Shown here: positions 53,465 to 63,268 of the stretch, piece by piece | Numbering within the stretch: position 1 is the stretch's first letter | Layout of the letters: each line of letters begins with the position of its first letter | NCBI RefSeq assembly: GCF_947036865.1 | Contig: NZ_CAMQSF010000009.1 | Span: 1-64,000 of the forward strand | Reading direction: 5' to 3' | Length of the DNA: 64,000 nucleotides | From: an uncultured Caulobacter sp. | GTDB lineage: Bacteria; Pseudomonadota; Alphaproteobacteria; Caulobacterales; Caulobacteraceae | Position numbers and translations under genes: made by a program | The notes under the pieces: generated by a model | Database searches by the model: none | The model's input: only the letters and a program-made list of their open reading frames with translations | Told to the model about the DNA's origin: nothing

Positions 53465-54507
53465 GGGGGCGGGACGGCGTGATCGGCGAGCTGATCGCGC
53501 GGCCGTTCCGCAATCTGGCCGCGGCCGTGGCCTTCGTGTTCGCGGTCGCCGCGTGCGCGGTCCTGGCCTACATGCGGGCCGGCTGGCCGTTCGAAGACGC
53601 GCTCTACATGGTCACCCTGACCATCTTCACCGTCGGGTACGGCGAAGTCAGGCCCATCGACACCACCTACTTGCACGTGGTGACCATGGCCACGATGGTG
53701 TTCGGGTGCACGGGCGTCATCATCGTCACCGGCGCGCTGGTGCAAGCCCTGACCCAAACGCAACTGGAACAATTCTTCGGAAAGCGCGTGGAACGCGACA
53801 TCGACAAGCTGGACGGTCACGTCATCATCTGCGGCTTCGGCCGCATCGGCCTGATGCTGGCCAGCGAACTTTCAGCTGCGGGCGAGACCTTCGTCATCGT
53901 CGAGCGCGACGAGGGGCGCTGTCAGGAGGCGCGGGATCTCGGCTATCTCTGCCGCCACGCGGACGCCACCGACGAGGACGTCCTGCGCGCCATGCACGTC
54001 AAGCGGGCCAAGGTGCTGGCGACCGTCCTTCCCGACGACGCGGCCAATGTCTTCATCACCCTGTCGGCGCGCAGTCTCAACCCGACCATCGAGATCATCG
54101 CGCGCGGCGAGCGGCCGACCACCGAGCGCAAGCTGCTGCAGGCCGGCGCGGACAAGGTCGTGATGCCCGCGCACATCGGGGCCGAGCGCATCGCCGAAAT
54201 CATCCTCTACCCCCGCATGGCCGGCTATCTGCGCGAGGCCCGCACCGAGACGAGCACCCGCGAAGAGCGTCTGGCGGCGCTCGGCCTGGACTTCAGCGTG
54301 GTCACGGCGCCCGCCTCGTTCCAGGCCCGCCGGATGACGGTCGGCGAGTTCGAACGCCGGGGCGGGGGGCTTCTGGTCGTCCGCATCGATCGCGTCGACG
54401 GCGACGTGATCGAGGCGCCCAAGCCGGACGATGTGATCCGGGCGGGCGACGGCGTGGCGGTGGTCTCCAAACTGGGGCGGCTCGGCCTCTCGGCGATCAC
54501 CGACTAG
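53461..54507 (+). CDS. two-helix potassium channel with TrkA-N/RCK domains
   Basis: 348-residue channel: helix 1 LAAAVAFVFAVAACAVLAY, pore loop with the selectivity filter TIFTVGYGE, helix 2 TMATMVFGCTGVIIVTGALVQ, then a cytosolic RCK domain with NAD-type GFGRIGLMLASEL (about residues 122-134) and FVIVERDEG. The rest carries the TrkA-C-like segment VIEAPKPDDVIRAGDGVAVVSK. It resembles MthK-type ligand-gated channels. GTG at 53461 overlaps the rlmE stop (GTGA). Together with Kup at 13.6 kb it is one of two potassium systems here. Confidence 0.88.
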   Translation: MRGRDGVIGELIARPFRNLAAAVAFVFAVAACAVLAYMRAGWPFEDALYMVTLTIFTVGYGEVRPIDTTYLHVVTMATMVFGCTGVIIVTGALVQALTQTQLEQFFGKRVERDIDKLDGHVIICGFGRIGLMLASELSAAGETFVIVERDEGRCQEARDLGYLCRHADATDEDVLRAMHVKRAKVLATVLPDDAANVFITLSARSLNPTIEIIARGERPTTERKLLQAGADKVVMPAHIGAERIAEIILYPRMAGYLREARTETSTREERLAALGLDFSVVTAPASFQARRMTVGEFERRGGGLLVVRIDRVDGDVIEAPKPDDVIRAGDGVAVVSKLGRLGLSAITD

Positions 54508-54660
54508 GCGGCGCGCTGCCGCTTGGGTTGCCGGCACGCCTTTGGACAATTACAAGGCGTTGATCCAAAACGGAAATTTACATTTCTTTCTCTTGCCAAG
54601 ACTCTTCGACGGCCCGAGCGTCTGAAACGCGCATTTCTCGCGCGAGGAGGAAGCCCAACC

Positions 54661-54861
54661 ATGTCGAAGTCCCTGAGCATCGCCGTCGCCTTGGCCGTGG
54701 CTCTGTCGAGCGCCAGCGCCGCGTTCGCCGCCGCGCCCTGCCGCGACGCCAAGGGTAAGTTCATCAAGTGCCCGCCGGCGGCCGCCGCCAAGCCGACCAA
54801 GTGCAAGGACGCCAAGGGCAAGTTCGCCAAGTGCGGCACGCCGGGCGCCAAGCCGGTCTAG
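54661..54861 (+). CDS. small secreted protein with two Cys-x9-Cys repeats
   Basis: 66-residue protein not assigned to a family. Start ATG at 54661 follows a strong GAGGAGG ten bases upstream. A signal peptide (MSKSLSIAVALAVALSSASAAFA) is followed by two copies of C-(R/K)-DAKGKF-(I/A)-KC, separated by a Pro/Ala/Lys linker. The four cysteines suggest two small disulfide or metal-binding loops in the periplasm; basic residues dominate. The upstream 150 bp are less GC-rich than average (TTTACATTTCTTTCTC), probably the promoter. Confidence 0.7.
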   Translation: MSKSLSIAVALAVALSSASAAFAAAPCRDAKGKFIKCPPAAAAKPTKCKDAKGKFAKCGTPGAKPV

Positions 54862-54899
54862 AGAGTCAGAAGGGGCGGCGGCGTCTCGGGGCGGATGGC

Positions 54900-55183
54900 C
54901 TAGAGTAACGAGGGTATGTCCCGCGCGCCGTCGAACACGCGAAGTATCAGGACGTCGTGTTCCTCGACCCTGTAGCAGATGACGTACCGACTGTAGGGCG
55001 CTCGGCGGACACCTCGCGCTTCATACCCGTCGAGACGGGCAAAGGCATAAGGGCGATCGGCCAGGGCCTCGCACGCTTCTCGGAGTCCGCCGACGATCTT
55101 TCTAGCGGCATTCGGTCGATCCGCCGCGATCCAGTCCGCGATCGCCTTGAGATCGCGAAGAGCGACCGCCGTGAACCGAGTCC

Positions 55184-55187
<4 letters not shown>
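54900..55187 (-). CDS. parE: type II toxin, RelE/ParE family
   Basis: 95-residue toxin: RFTAVALRDLKAIADWIAADRPNAARKIVGGLREACEALADRPYAFARLDGYEARGVRRAPYSRYVICYRVEEHDVLILRVFDGARDIPSLL, which follows the ParE plan of two helices and a beta sheet ending with the conserved IRV-type strand and a terminal hydrophobic tail. ParE proteins poison gyrase; RelE cuts mRNA. The sequence looks ParE-like. Its start overlaps the antitoxin stop by four bases. Confidence 0.88.
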
Positions 55188-57083
<1,896 letters not shown>

Positions 57084-57086
57084 CCG

Positions 57087-57482
57087 ATGCGGATGGCGTT
57101 CGAGCTGCAGATGGTGGCGGCGGCGGTCCTGATCGGGATCGTCCACCTGGTCTGGGCGGCCGCGGCCGCCCAGCCGCAGCGCGGCTTGAAATGGAACGCC
57201 GGTCCGCGCGACGAGGCCATCGTCCTGACGGGCGTGGCCGGCCGGCTCGAACGCGCCTTCGCCAATTTCCGCGAGACCTTCCCGTTCTTCGCGGCCCTGG
57301 TGGCCGTCGACTATCTGGGCGGACGGCTGGGCGACCTGACAGCCTATGGCGCGGCGCTCTACGTCGTCGCGCGCGCGATCTATATCCCTCTCTACGCCTT
57401 CGGCGTGCCCTACCTGCGTAGCCTGGTCTGGGTCGCCTCCATGGCCGGGATCCTGATGCTGCTCGCGGCCCTGGTGGTCTGA
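57087..57482 (+). CDS. MAPEG family membrane protein
   Basis: 131-residue four-helix integral membrane protein: FELQMVAAAVLIGIVHLVW, then RGLKWNAGPRDEAIVLTGVAGRLERAFANFRETFPFFAALVAVDYLG, the ERA..N..E..P.F signature of MAPEG proteins that bind glutathione in eicosanoid enzymes. ATG is three bases after the guaB stop, and the TGA overlaps rsmB by one base. A role in purine metabolism is not apparent; the position is conserved-looking but unexplained. Confidence 0.82.
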   Translation: MRMAFELQMVAAAVLIGIVHLVWAAAAAQPQRGLKWNAGPRDEAIVLTGVAGRLERAFANFRETFPFFAALVAVDYLGGRLGDLTAYGAALYVVARAIYIPLYAFGVPYLRSLVWVASMAGILMLLAALVV

Positions 57483-58759
57483 TGCGCGATGGCGGGCGGG
57501 TTTCGGCGGCGATCGAGGTTCTGACCGAGATCGAGACGCGGCATTTTCCGGCCAAGATGGCGCTGAAGCGCTGGGGCGAGACGGCGCGCTACGCCGGCTC
57601 CAAGGACCGCGCCTTCGTCTCCGGCCTGGTCCTGGACGCCCTACGCCGTAAGCGTTCCCTGGGCTGGATGATGGGCGATCCCAGTCCGCGCGGCGTCATG
57701 CTGGGCGTCCTGGGCTTCGTCTGGCGCTGGACGCCGGACCGGATCGCCGAGGCCGCCTCCGAGGAGCACGGCTTTGGCGCGCTGACCGATGTCGAGCGCG
57801 AGCGCCTGGCTGGCCCGGTCAGTCTCGACGACGCGCCCGCGCCGGTGGCCGGCGACTATCCCGACTGGCTGGAGAAGCCTCTGGCCCGCGCCTTGGGCGC
57901 CGACCAGGCCGTCGAGATGCGGGCGTTGTCCGAGCGCGCGCCCGTAGACCTGCGGGTCAACACGCTGAAGACCGACGCCGAGCGCGCCGCCAAGGCCCTG
58001 GCGCCGATCCACGCCGCGCCGACGGGCGTTCTGCCCAACGCCTTCCGAATCCCCGCGCCCGACGCGGCCGACCGCACGCCGTCCGTGGAAGCGGTGCCCG
58101 CCTTCTCCAAGGGCTGGTTCGAGGTGCAGGACCTCGGCTCGCAGATCGCCGCGGCCGTGGCGGGCGAGGTCAAGGGCAAGCAGGTGCTGGACTTCTGCGC
58201 CGGCGGCGGCGGCAAGACGCTGGCCCTGGCGGCGGCCATGGGCAATACCGGCCAGATCTTCGCCCACGACAGCGATGCGCGGCGTTTGGCCGATACGATC
58301 CGGCGCGGGCAGAGGGCAGGGGTCCGCAACCTGCAGATCCGCTCGCCGATCGAGGCCACGCCGCTCAAGGGCCTGGAAGGCAAGATCGACGTCGTCTTCG
58401 TCGACGCGCCCTGCACCGGCTCGGGCACCTGGCGTCGCCACCCCGACGCGAAATGGCGCCTGTCGCCCGACCAGCTGGCCAAGCGCCAGATCGAGCAGGA
58501 CAGCGTGCTGGAGGACGCCGCGACCTTCGTGAAGGCCGGCGGCCGGATGATCTATGTCACCTGCTCGCTGCTGACCGAGGAGAACGAGGATCGCGTCGCC
58601 GGCTTCCTCGAACGCCACCCCGAATTCACCGCCAGACCGATCAGCTTGCCGGGCGTCGACCACGTCACCCCGGAAGGCTATCTGCGCCTGACCCCTTATC
58701 GCGCCGGAACGGACGGCTTCTTCGCCGCCGTGCTGGAGCGCGCCTCGTATACGCCCTGA
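57482..58759 (+). CDS. RsmB/NOP family class I SAM-dependent RNA methyltransferase
   Basis: 425-residue cytosine-5 RNA methyltransferase, probably acting on 16S rRNA. The catalytic domain shows [67 protein letters not shown] (a cysteine in the PC motif) and [15 protein letters not shown] (second TC cysteine), all four NOP/Sun signatures. The N-terminal NusB-like helical part is shortened. Residues after 400 ([10 protein letters not shown]) end the fold as expected. It is coupled to MAPEG and 32 bp before guaA. Confidence 0.88.
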   Translation: MRDGGRVSAAIEVLTEIETRHFPAKMALKRWGETARYAGSKDRAFVSGLVLDALRRKRSLGWMMGDPSPRGVMLGVLGFVWRWTPDRIAEAASEEHGFGALTDVERERLAGPVSLDDAPAPVAGDYPDWLEKPLARALGADQAVEMRALSERAPVDLRVNTLKTDAERAAKALAPIHAAPTGVLPNAFRIPAPDAADRTPSVEAVPAFSKGWFEVQDLGSQIAAAVAGEVKGKQVLDFCAGGGGKTLALAAAMGNTGQIFAHDSDARRLADTIRRGQRAGVRNLQIRSPIEATPLKGLEGKIDVVFVDAPCTGSGTWRRHPDAKWRLSPDQLAKRQIEQDSVLEDAATFVKAGGRMIYVTCSLLTEENEDRVAGFLERHPEFTARPISLPGVDHVTPEGYLRLTPYRAGTDGFFAAVLERASYTP

Positions 58760-58790
58760 CCTTGAACGCCCGACCGCTGGAGCCTTGCCG

Positions 58791-60353
58791 ATGACCCCCG
58801 AACCCCACCACCAGCGCGTCCTGATCGTCGACTTCGGCAGCCAGGTGACCCAGCTGATCGCGCGTCGGGTGCGCGAGGCCGGCGTCTATTGCGAGATCCA
58901 TCCGTTCGACAAGGCCGAGGCGATCGTCGACGACTATCAGCCCGCCGCCATCATCCTGTCGGGCGGCCCGGCCAGCGTGCTCGAGGCCGACAGCCCCCGC
59001 ATCGGCCGCAAGCTGTTCGATCTGGGCCTGCCGATGCTGGCCATCTGCTACGGCCAGCAGCTGCTGTGCGACGTCCTGGGCGGCAAGGTCGAGGGCGGCC
59101 ACGCCGGCGAGTTCGGCCGCGCCGAGCTGACCGTCGGCAAGGTCAGCCCGCTGTTCCAGGGCCTCGCCGGCGTCGGCGAGCTGGAAACCGTCTGGATGAG
59201 CCACGGCGACCGCGTCACGGCGATCCCGGAGGGTTTCGAGGTCATCGCCACCTCGACCGGCGCGCCGTTCGCCGCCATCGCCAATGACGACAAGAAGATC
59301 TACGCCCTGCAGTTCCACCCCGAGGTGTACCACACCGTCAACGGGGCCAGGATGTACCGGAACTTCCTGTTCAACATCGCCGGGCTGAAGGGCGACTGGA
59401 CCATGGCCGTCTTCCGTCAGGAGATGATCCAGAAGATCCGAGACCAGGTCGGCTCGGGCAAGGTGATCTGCGGCCTGTCGGGCGGGGTCGACAGCTCGGT
59501 GGCCGCCGTGCTGATCCACGAGGCGATCGGCGACCAGCTGACCTGCGTGTTCGTCGACACGGGCCTGCTGCGCAAGAACGAGGCCGACCAAGTGGTCACC
59601 CTGTTCCGCGACCACTACAACATCCCGCTGGTCCATGTGGACGCCGGTGAGCTGTTCCTGGGCGAGCTGGCCGGCGTCACCGACCCCGAGACCAAGCGCA
59701 AGACGATCGGCCGCCTGTTCATCGACGTCTTCGACAAGGAGGCCGCCAAGATCGACGGCGCGGAGTTCCTGGCCCAGGGCACGCTCTATCCCGACGTTGT
59801 GGAAAGCGTCTCGGCGCGCGGCGGCCCCTCGGCGGTGATCAAGAGCCACCACAATGTCGGCGGCCTGCCGGACTACATGAAGCTGAAGCTGGTCGAGCCG
59901 CTGCGCGAGCTCTTCAAGGACGAGGTCCGCGCCCTGGGCGTCGAACTGGGCCTGGCGCCGGCCTTCGTCGGCCGCCACCCGTTCCCGGGCCCTGGCCTGG
60001 CCATCCGCATCCCCGGCGAGATCACGCCCGAGAAGGTCAAGGTGCTGCAGGACGCCGACGCCATCTATCTGGAAGAAATCCGCAACGCCGGCCTCTATGA
60101 CCAGATCTGGCAGGCCTTCGCCGTGCTGCTGCCCGTGAAGACGGTCGGGGTGATGGGCGACGCCCGCACCTACGAGAACGTCCTGGCCCTGCGCGCCGTG
60201 ACCTCGACCGACGGCATGACCGCCGACTTCTTCGAGTTCCCCTGGGCCGTGCTCGGCAAGACCGCCACGCGCATCATCAACGAGGTGCGGGGCGTCAACC
60301 GCGTGGTCTACGACGTGACCTCCAAGCCGCCCGGCACGATCGAGTGGGAGTGA
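58791..60353 (+). CDS. guaA: GMP synthase (glutamine-hydrolysing)
   Basis: Converts XMP, ATP and glutamine to GMP. The 520-residue protein has the class I glutaminase domain (about 10-200) with nucleophile Cys in MLAICYGQQ (about 86) and His/Glu in [10 protein letters not shown] (about 176-178). The ATP pyrophosphatase domain follows with the PP-loop [10 protein letters not shown] (about 228-237), and the C-terminal dimerisation domain carries [14 protein letters not shown] and [11 protein letters not shown] at 58791, with GGAG nine bases upstream. Confidence 0.95.
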   Translation: MTPEPHHQRVLIVDFGSQVTQLIARRVREAGVYCEIHPFDKAEAIVDDYQPAAIILSGGPASVLEADSPRIGRKLFDLGLPMLAICYGQQLLCDVLGGKVEGGHAGEFGRAELTVGKVSPLFQGLAGVGELETVWMSHGDRVTAIPEGFEVIATSTGAPFAAIANDDKKIYALQFHPEVYHTVNGARMYRNFLFNIAGLKGDWTMAVFRQEMIQKIRDQVGSGKVICGLSGGVDSSVAAVLIHEAIGDQLTCVFVDTGLLRKNEADQVVTLFRDHYNIPLVHVDAGELFLGELAGVTDPETKRKTIGRLFIDVFDKEAAKIDGAEFLAQGTLYPDVVESVSARGGPSAVIKSHHNVGGLPDYMKLKLVEPLRELFKDEVRALGVELGLAPAFVGRHPFPGPGLAIRIPGEITPEKVKVLQDADAIYLEEIRNAGLYDQIWQAFAVLLPVKTVGVMGDARTYENVLALRAVTSTDGMTADFFEFPWAVLGKTATRIINEVRGVNRVVYDVTSKPPGTIEWE

Positions 60354-60598
60354 CGGAGCGTCCCTTCGGGATCTTCGCGGTCGTGTGTTGGATCTTCCGG
60401 TCCGGCCGCGCGCTTGACCTCGGTTGATCGTCGCGGCGCGGGCTTGGATGGAAAATTCGCTTCTTCGGCTCTCCGGCGTCCCTGACCGGGCCGGCGGCCA
60501 GTCGCCGTTTGAAACAAGGCGCGGCCCGTGCGATGGCGTGACGCGCGCCGCCGAACGGCGAGCGGCGATCATCGCCTGTCCTCCCCGCGCGAAACGAT
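60354..60598. other. 245-bp intergenic region before the TonB-dependent receptor gene
   Basis: No gene is supported. In frame with the downstream receptor there is a stop at 60539-60541, and no signal-peptide-like coding is seen in any frame. A short stem GTCCC/GGGAT right after guaA might be a weak terminator. No obvious Fur-type AT-rich box is visible. Confidence 0.4.
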
Positions 60599-62590
60599 AT
60601 GCTTGACGCCCCGCAGTCCCCCGTCACCGCGCCTTACGTCGCGGCCATTGTCGTCGAGGCGCCTCGGTTGCCGCCGTTGGCGGGGCAGGAGGCCTTCTCC
60701 ACCGCCGCCTACGACGCCGCCCGACTCGGCGCGGCGGCGCGGCTCGACGATGTCCTGAAGACCACGCCGGGGGTTTCCCTGTTCCGTCGCACCGGCAGCG
60801 ACGCGGCCAATCCCACCATCCAGGGCTTGTCGCTGCGCGGCGTCGCGCCCTCGGGCGCCGGGCGCGCGCTGGTCACGCTGGACGGCGCGCCGCAGAACGA
60901 TCCGTTCGGCGGCTGGGTCATCTGGACCGCTCTGCCAGGAGAGGGTTTGTCGGGCGCGACGATCGTGCGCGGCGCGGGGGCCGGACCTTATGGCGCGGGG
61001 GCCCTGACCGGCGTGGTGGCGCTGCGCGAGAGGGCGGCGGGCGGCGGCCTGACCAGCCTCTCCGTGCAAGGCGGCCAGCGCGACAGCTGGCGCGGCGCCG
61101 GGACGTTCGGGACCGACCACCTGCTGCTCACCGCCAGCGGCTCGCGAACCGACGGCTATCGCCCGGCGCGCGGCGCGGCGGCCGGCGCGGCCGATACGCC
61201 CACGACCCTGGCGGACGGCGCGATCGCCGCCCGGATTCAAGGCCGCGTCGGCGGCGCGCGCTGGGCCGCGCGCCTTGGGGCCTACCAGGAAATCCGCGGC
61301 GCGGGCCTGTTCGGCGCGAAATCGAACGCGGTCGGGACCTCGCTGGCCGTCACCGTGGCCACCGACCACTGGCGCGCTCAGGCCTGGGCGCGGACCAGCG
61401 ACCTGGAGAAAACCTCCGTCGCGGTGGCGGCCGGCCGGAGCGCCACTACGCCCGCCAACGACCAATATTCGACCCCCGCCAGCGGCTATGGCCTAAACGC
61501 CGCGTGGCAGGCCAGGACCGGCGACTGGTCGTGGGAGCTGGGCGGCGATGTCCGCGCGGCGGAAGGGCGGACGCATGAGCGTTTCCGCTACCTGAACGGG
61601 GCCTTTACCCGCCAACGCACGGCCGGGGGGCGGACGCTGGTCGGCGGGGCCTATGCCGAGGGCGCCTATGCCCGGCCCGACTTCTCGCTGGCGATCGGCG
61701 CGCGCCTGGACGGCTGGCGATCCTATGGCGGGGTCCGACGCGAGCGCGACGCCGCCACGGGCGCGCTGACGCTCGACGCGCCGCCCGCCGAGGCCTCGGG
61801 CGCGACGCCGACGGCCCGCGTCGGCTTGCGCCAGCGCCTCGCGGGCCCGACCTGGTGGCGCGCGGCCGCCTATGCCGGCTTCCGGCCGCCGAGCCTGAAC
61901 GAGCTTCACCGGCCGTTCCGGGTGGGCAACGACGGCACCGAGGCCAATGGCGCGCTCCGGCCCGAAAGACTGTACGGCGTCGAGACCGGGCTGGCCGGCG
62001 AGGGCGCCACGCGCTGGAACCTGGGCGTCTTCTACAACCGGGTCGAGGACCCCATCACCAATGTCACCATCGGCATCGGTCCGGGGACCTTTCCGATCGC
62101 GGGCGTCATTCCGGCTGGCGGCGTGCTGCGCCAGCGTCGGAACGCCGGGGCGATCAACGCCTACGGTCTGGAAGGCGACGTGGCCGCCGAGCTCTCGCCG
62201 GCCTGGACGGTCCGCGCGGCGGTGTCGGCGACGCGCGCGCGGGTCGATGGCGGAGCGGCCGCCGCCCAACTCACCGGCAAGCGTCCCGCCCAGGCGCCGG
62301 CCCTTACCCTGACCAGCGGCGCGCGCTGGAGACCGATGGACCGCCTGAGTCTCGACGCCGACCTGCGCTACGAAAGCAAGCGGTACGAGGACGACCTGAA
62401 CCAGCGGGTCCTCAAGGCCGGAACCAGCCTTGACCTTCGGCTTGGCTGGGCCTTGTCGCCGGGCCGCGAGCTCTATCTGGCGGCGGAAAACGCGCTCGAC
62501 GCCAGACTGGCCGTCGCCCAGACGGCGGACGGCGTCACCAGCTACGCCGCGCCGCGTGTCGTCCAGGTCGGGTTCTCACTCCGCCGTTAG
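60599..62590 (+). CDS. TonB-dependent receptor, without a recognisable signal peptide
   Basis: 663-residue outer-membrane transporter. Near the N-terminus AAIVVEAPRLPP resembles a TonB box, followed by the plug (LDDVLKTTPGVSLFRRTGSDAANPTIQGLSLRGVAPSGAGRALVTLDGAPQNDPFGGWVIW, IVRGAGAGPYGAGALTGVVAL) and a 22-strand-like barrel ending VVQVGFSLRR. LRPERLYGVETGL and NLFYNRVEDPI-like NLGVFYNRVEDPITN are typical late barrel segments. At the ATG 60599 there are only about 15 residues before the TonB box and no Sec signal; see findings. A FecI-type sigma factor and FecR follow, suggesting cell-surface signalling. Confidence 0.85.
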   Translation: MLDAPQSPVTAPYVAAIVVEAPRLPPLAGQEAFSTAAYDAARLGAAARLDDVLKTTPGVSLFRRTGSDAANPTIQGLSLRGVAPSGAGRALVTLDGAPQNDPFGGWVIWTALPGEGLSGATIVRGAGAGPYGAGALTGVVALRERAAGGGLTSLSVQGGQRDSWRGAGTFGTDHLLLTASGSRTDGYRPARGAAAGAADTPTTLADGAIAARIQGRVGGARWAARLGAYQEIRGAGLFGAKSNAVGTSLAVTVATDHWRAQAWARTSDLEKTSVAVAAGRSATTPANDQYSTPASGYGLNAAWQARTGDWSWELGGDVRAAEGRTHERFRYLNGAFTRQRTAGGRTLVGGAYAEGAYARPDFSLAIGARLDGWRSYGGVRRERDAATGALTLDAPPAEASGATPTARVGLRQRLAGPTWWRAAAYAGFRPPSLNELHRPFRVGNDGTEANGALRPERLYGVETGLAGEGATRWNLGVFYNRVEDPITNVTIGIGPGTFPIAGVIPAGGVLRQRRNAGAINAYGLEGDVAAELSPAWTVRAAVSATRARVDGGAAAAQLTGKRPAQAPALTLTSGARWRPMDRLSLDADLRYESKRYEDDLNQRVLKAGTSLDLRLGWALSPGRELYLAAENALDARLAVAQTADGVTSYAAPRVVQVGFSLRR

Positions 62591-62686
62591 CGGACCCAGG
62601 CGCGCGCCGTGAATTTCCCCTGACGGAATTTGCTCGGCCGCGCATCGCTTCGTGTAAGACCAAGAAAACCCCAAGCGGGAGGAACG

Positions 62687-63268
62687 GTGTCGGAAGGACG
62701 CGCGCGCATGGTGGCGTGGCTGGGGCGGGAGATCCTGCCCCACGAAGCGTCCGTGCGCGCTTGGCTTCGCCGCTCGTTCGCCGCCGCCGGCGACGTCGAC
62801 GACATCATTCAGGAGACCTATTGCCGCTTGGCCGCCCTCGCTAGCATCGAGCACATCACCGAGCCGCGCGGGTACTTTTTCCAGGCCGCGCGCAGCGTCG
62901 CCCTGGAGCAGATCCGCCGGGCCCGGGTGGTCCGGATCGAAACGGTCAGCGAGATCGAGGCGCTGGATCTGGCGCTGGAAGATCCGTCGGCCGAGCGCAT
63001 CGTTTCGGGCCGTCGCGAGCTGGAGCGGGTGCGCGGCCTGATCGCCGCGCTGCCGGATCGCTGCCGCAGGATCTTCGAGCTGCGCAAGATCGAGGGCGTG
63101 TCCCAACGGGAGATCGCCCGCAGGCTCGGGGTTACCGAGCACGTGGTCGAGAACGAGGCGGTGAGGGGACTACGCGCCATCCTCGCGGCGATGAGCGAAC
63201 AGGACGCGCGCTCGCGCGCGCCCGGAACCGGAGAGAGGACCGATGGTCGAACGCGAAAGCGCCGCTGA
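62687..63268 (+). CDS. RNA polymerase sigma factor, FecI-type ECF
   Basis: 193-residue ECF sigma factor. Region 2 is EASVRAWLRRSFAAAGDVDDIIQETYCRLAAL, with FFQAARSVALEQIRRARVVRIE, and region 4 is RVRGLIAALPDRCRRIFELRKIEGVSQREIARRLGVTEHVVENEAVRGLRAI with the helix-turn-helix. GTG at 62687 is chosen because GGGAGG lies five to six bases upstream; a longer frame from 62630 and ATG at 62708 are less supported. It overlaps fecR by 26 bp and is 96 bp from the receptor gene, so it probably controls that receptor. Confidence 0.88.
   Translation: MSEGRARMVAWLGREILPHEASVRAWLRRSFAAAGDVDDIIQETYCRLAALASIEHITEPRGYFFQAARSVALEQIRRARVVRIETVSEIEALDLALEDPSAERIVSGRRELERVRGLIAALPDRCRRIFELRKIEGVSQREIARRLGVTEHVVENEAVRGLRAILAAMSEQDARSRAPGTGERTDGRTRKRR

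Noticed and set aside
58665..60572. 635-codon minus-strand frame opposite guaA
   Set aside because: guaA is unambiguous; the antisense frame is a mirror of its codon pattern.
60354..60598. Fur box or signal-peptide exon before the TonB-dependent receptor
   Set aside because: The region is GC-rich, and no AT-rich 19-bp inverted repeat and no hydrophobic coding segment were found.
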